From Pseudomonadota bacterium (GTDB lineage: Bacteria; Pseudomonadota; Gammaproteobacteria; Burkholderiales; Rhodocyclaceae): a DNA stretch of 64,000 bases. The notes below the pieces were generated by a model that was not told where the DNA came from, made no database searches, and saw only the letters and a program-made list of their open reading frames with translations. The translations under genes and the position numbers were made by a program. The stretch spans positions 1-64,000 of the forward strand of contig JAJZSW010000001.1 of assembly GCA_021849505.1 (NCBI GenBank), in the 5' to 3' direction. Below, in pieces: positions 63,702 through 64,000 of this stretch (its first letter is position 1; every line of letters begins with the position of its first letter).

Positions 63702-64000
63702 ATGAAATACATCTCCACGCGCGGCGGCGCTGCCCCGCAATCCTTCTGCGACATCCTGCTGGGCGGACTGGCGCCCGATGGCGGACTGTATCTGCCAGAA
63801 AGCTATCCGCAGGTCTCCCCCGCCGAACTCGCCGAATGGCGCGAGCTGCCTTACCACGCGCTCGCCCTGCGCATCCTGACCAAATACATCGACGACATTC
63901 CCGCCTGCGATCTGAAGGTACTCGTCGATCGCACCTACACCGAGCGCACCTACTGCTGGTGCCGGCCCGGCCGCGATGCGGCCGACATCACGCCGCTGAC
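63702..64000 (+). CDS. thrC: Threonine synthase, N-terminal part (3' end outside window)
   Basis: MKYISTRGGAAPQSFCDILLG, then LAPDGGLYLPESYP is the conserved start of long-form ThrC, the PLP enzyme that converts phosphohomoserine to threonine. About 99 codons are present, and the window ends before the PLP lysine. The hom-thrC order supports the call. Confidence 0.96.
   Translation, partial: MKYISTRGGAAPQSFCDILLGGLAPDGGLYLPESYPQVSPAELAEWRELPYHALALRILTKYIDDIPACDLKVLVDRTYTERTYCWCRPGRDAADITPL

Overview
The window looks like a chromosome segment of a GC-rich betaproteobacterium, most likely from the Rhodocyclales/Sterolibacterium neighbourhood. This rests on the gene order hisS-yfgM-bamB-der, leuB-asd-fimV-truA-trpFBA-accD-folC-SPOR-cvpA-purF-metZ, the petABC-sspA-sspB block, the rpsF-priB-rpsR-rplI block and hom-(membrane gene)-thrC. 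It is an inference from gene content; no database search was possible. hisS is cut at the left edge and thrC at the right edge.

Region 1 (1-31451) is core chromosome, nearly all on the + strand and tightly packed. It covers tRNA charging, envelope biogenesis (yfgM, bamB), ribosome assembly (der), aromatic, leucine, tryptophan and aspartate-family amino-acid synthesis, fatty-acid and folate synthesis, purine synthesis, the cytochrome bc1 complex and the SspA/SspB pair. An M48 metallopeptidase gene carries an in-frame amber codon just before its zinc motif. A 39-residue entericidin-like lipoprotein gene sits between it and leuB.

Region 2 (31489-52161) is a 20.7-kb integrated mobile element inserted at the 3' end of a tRNA-Arg(CCU) gene. 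A 45-bp direct repeat of the tRNA 3' half bounds it. It carries a tyrosine integrase at the left end, an HTH gene, a sigma-like small protein, a replication cassette (a DnaB-N/RepA chimera plus a RepC-like initiator), a toxin-antitoxin operon, a transfer module (FlhD-like regulator, TrbJ, TrbL, two ribbon-helix-helix type proteins, TraD coupling protein, MobF relaxase TraI), paired small secreted proteins, and an AT-richer cargo end with a secreted ankyrin protein. It lacks VirB4, VirB11, pilin and core-channel genes, so it is best read as a mobilizable element that replicates after excision and borrows another element's secretion channel. A helically phased 10-bp repeat array followed by a dense cluster of perfect hairpins precedes the relaxosome genes and is the best oriT/oriV candidate.

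Region 3 (52117-64000) returns to core chromosome: tRNA-Arg, an HDOD protein, rpsF-priB-rpsR-rplI with a strong terminator, dnaB, PIN-PhoH, bcp, an ArnD-like/DMT/Mth938-like operon, an alaA-type aminotransferase, hom, a polytopic membrane protein and the start of thrC.

Two observations stand out. First, a 25-bp sequence occurs 11 times in the native chromosome, both inside genes and between them, and never in the island. Second, the first 89 shared codons of the island's RepA-like helicase are about 95.5% identical at DNA level to the resident chromosomal dnaB, 21 kb away, which points to domain capture or gene conversion between the element and its host's replicative helicase.
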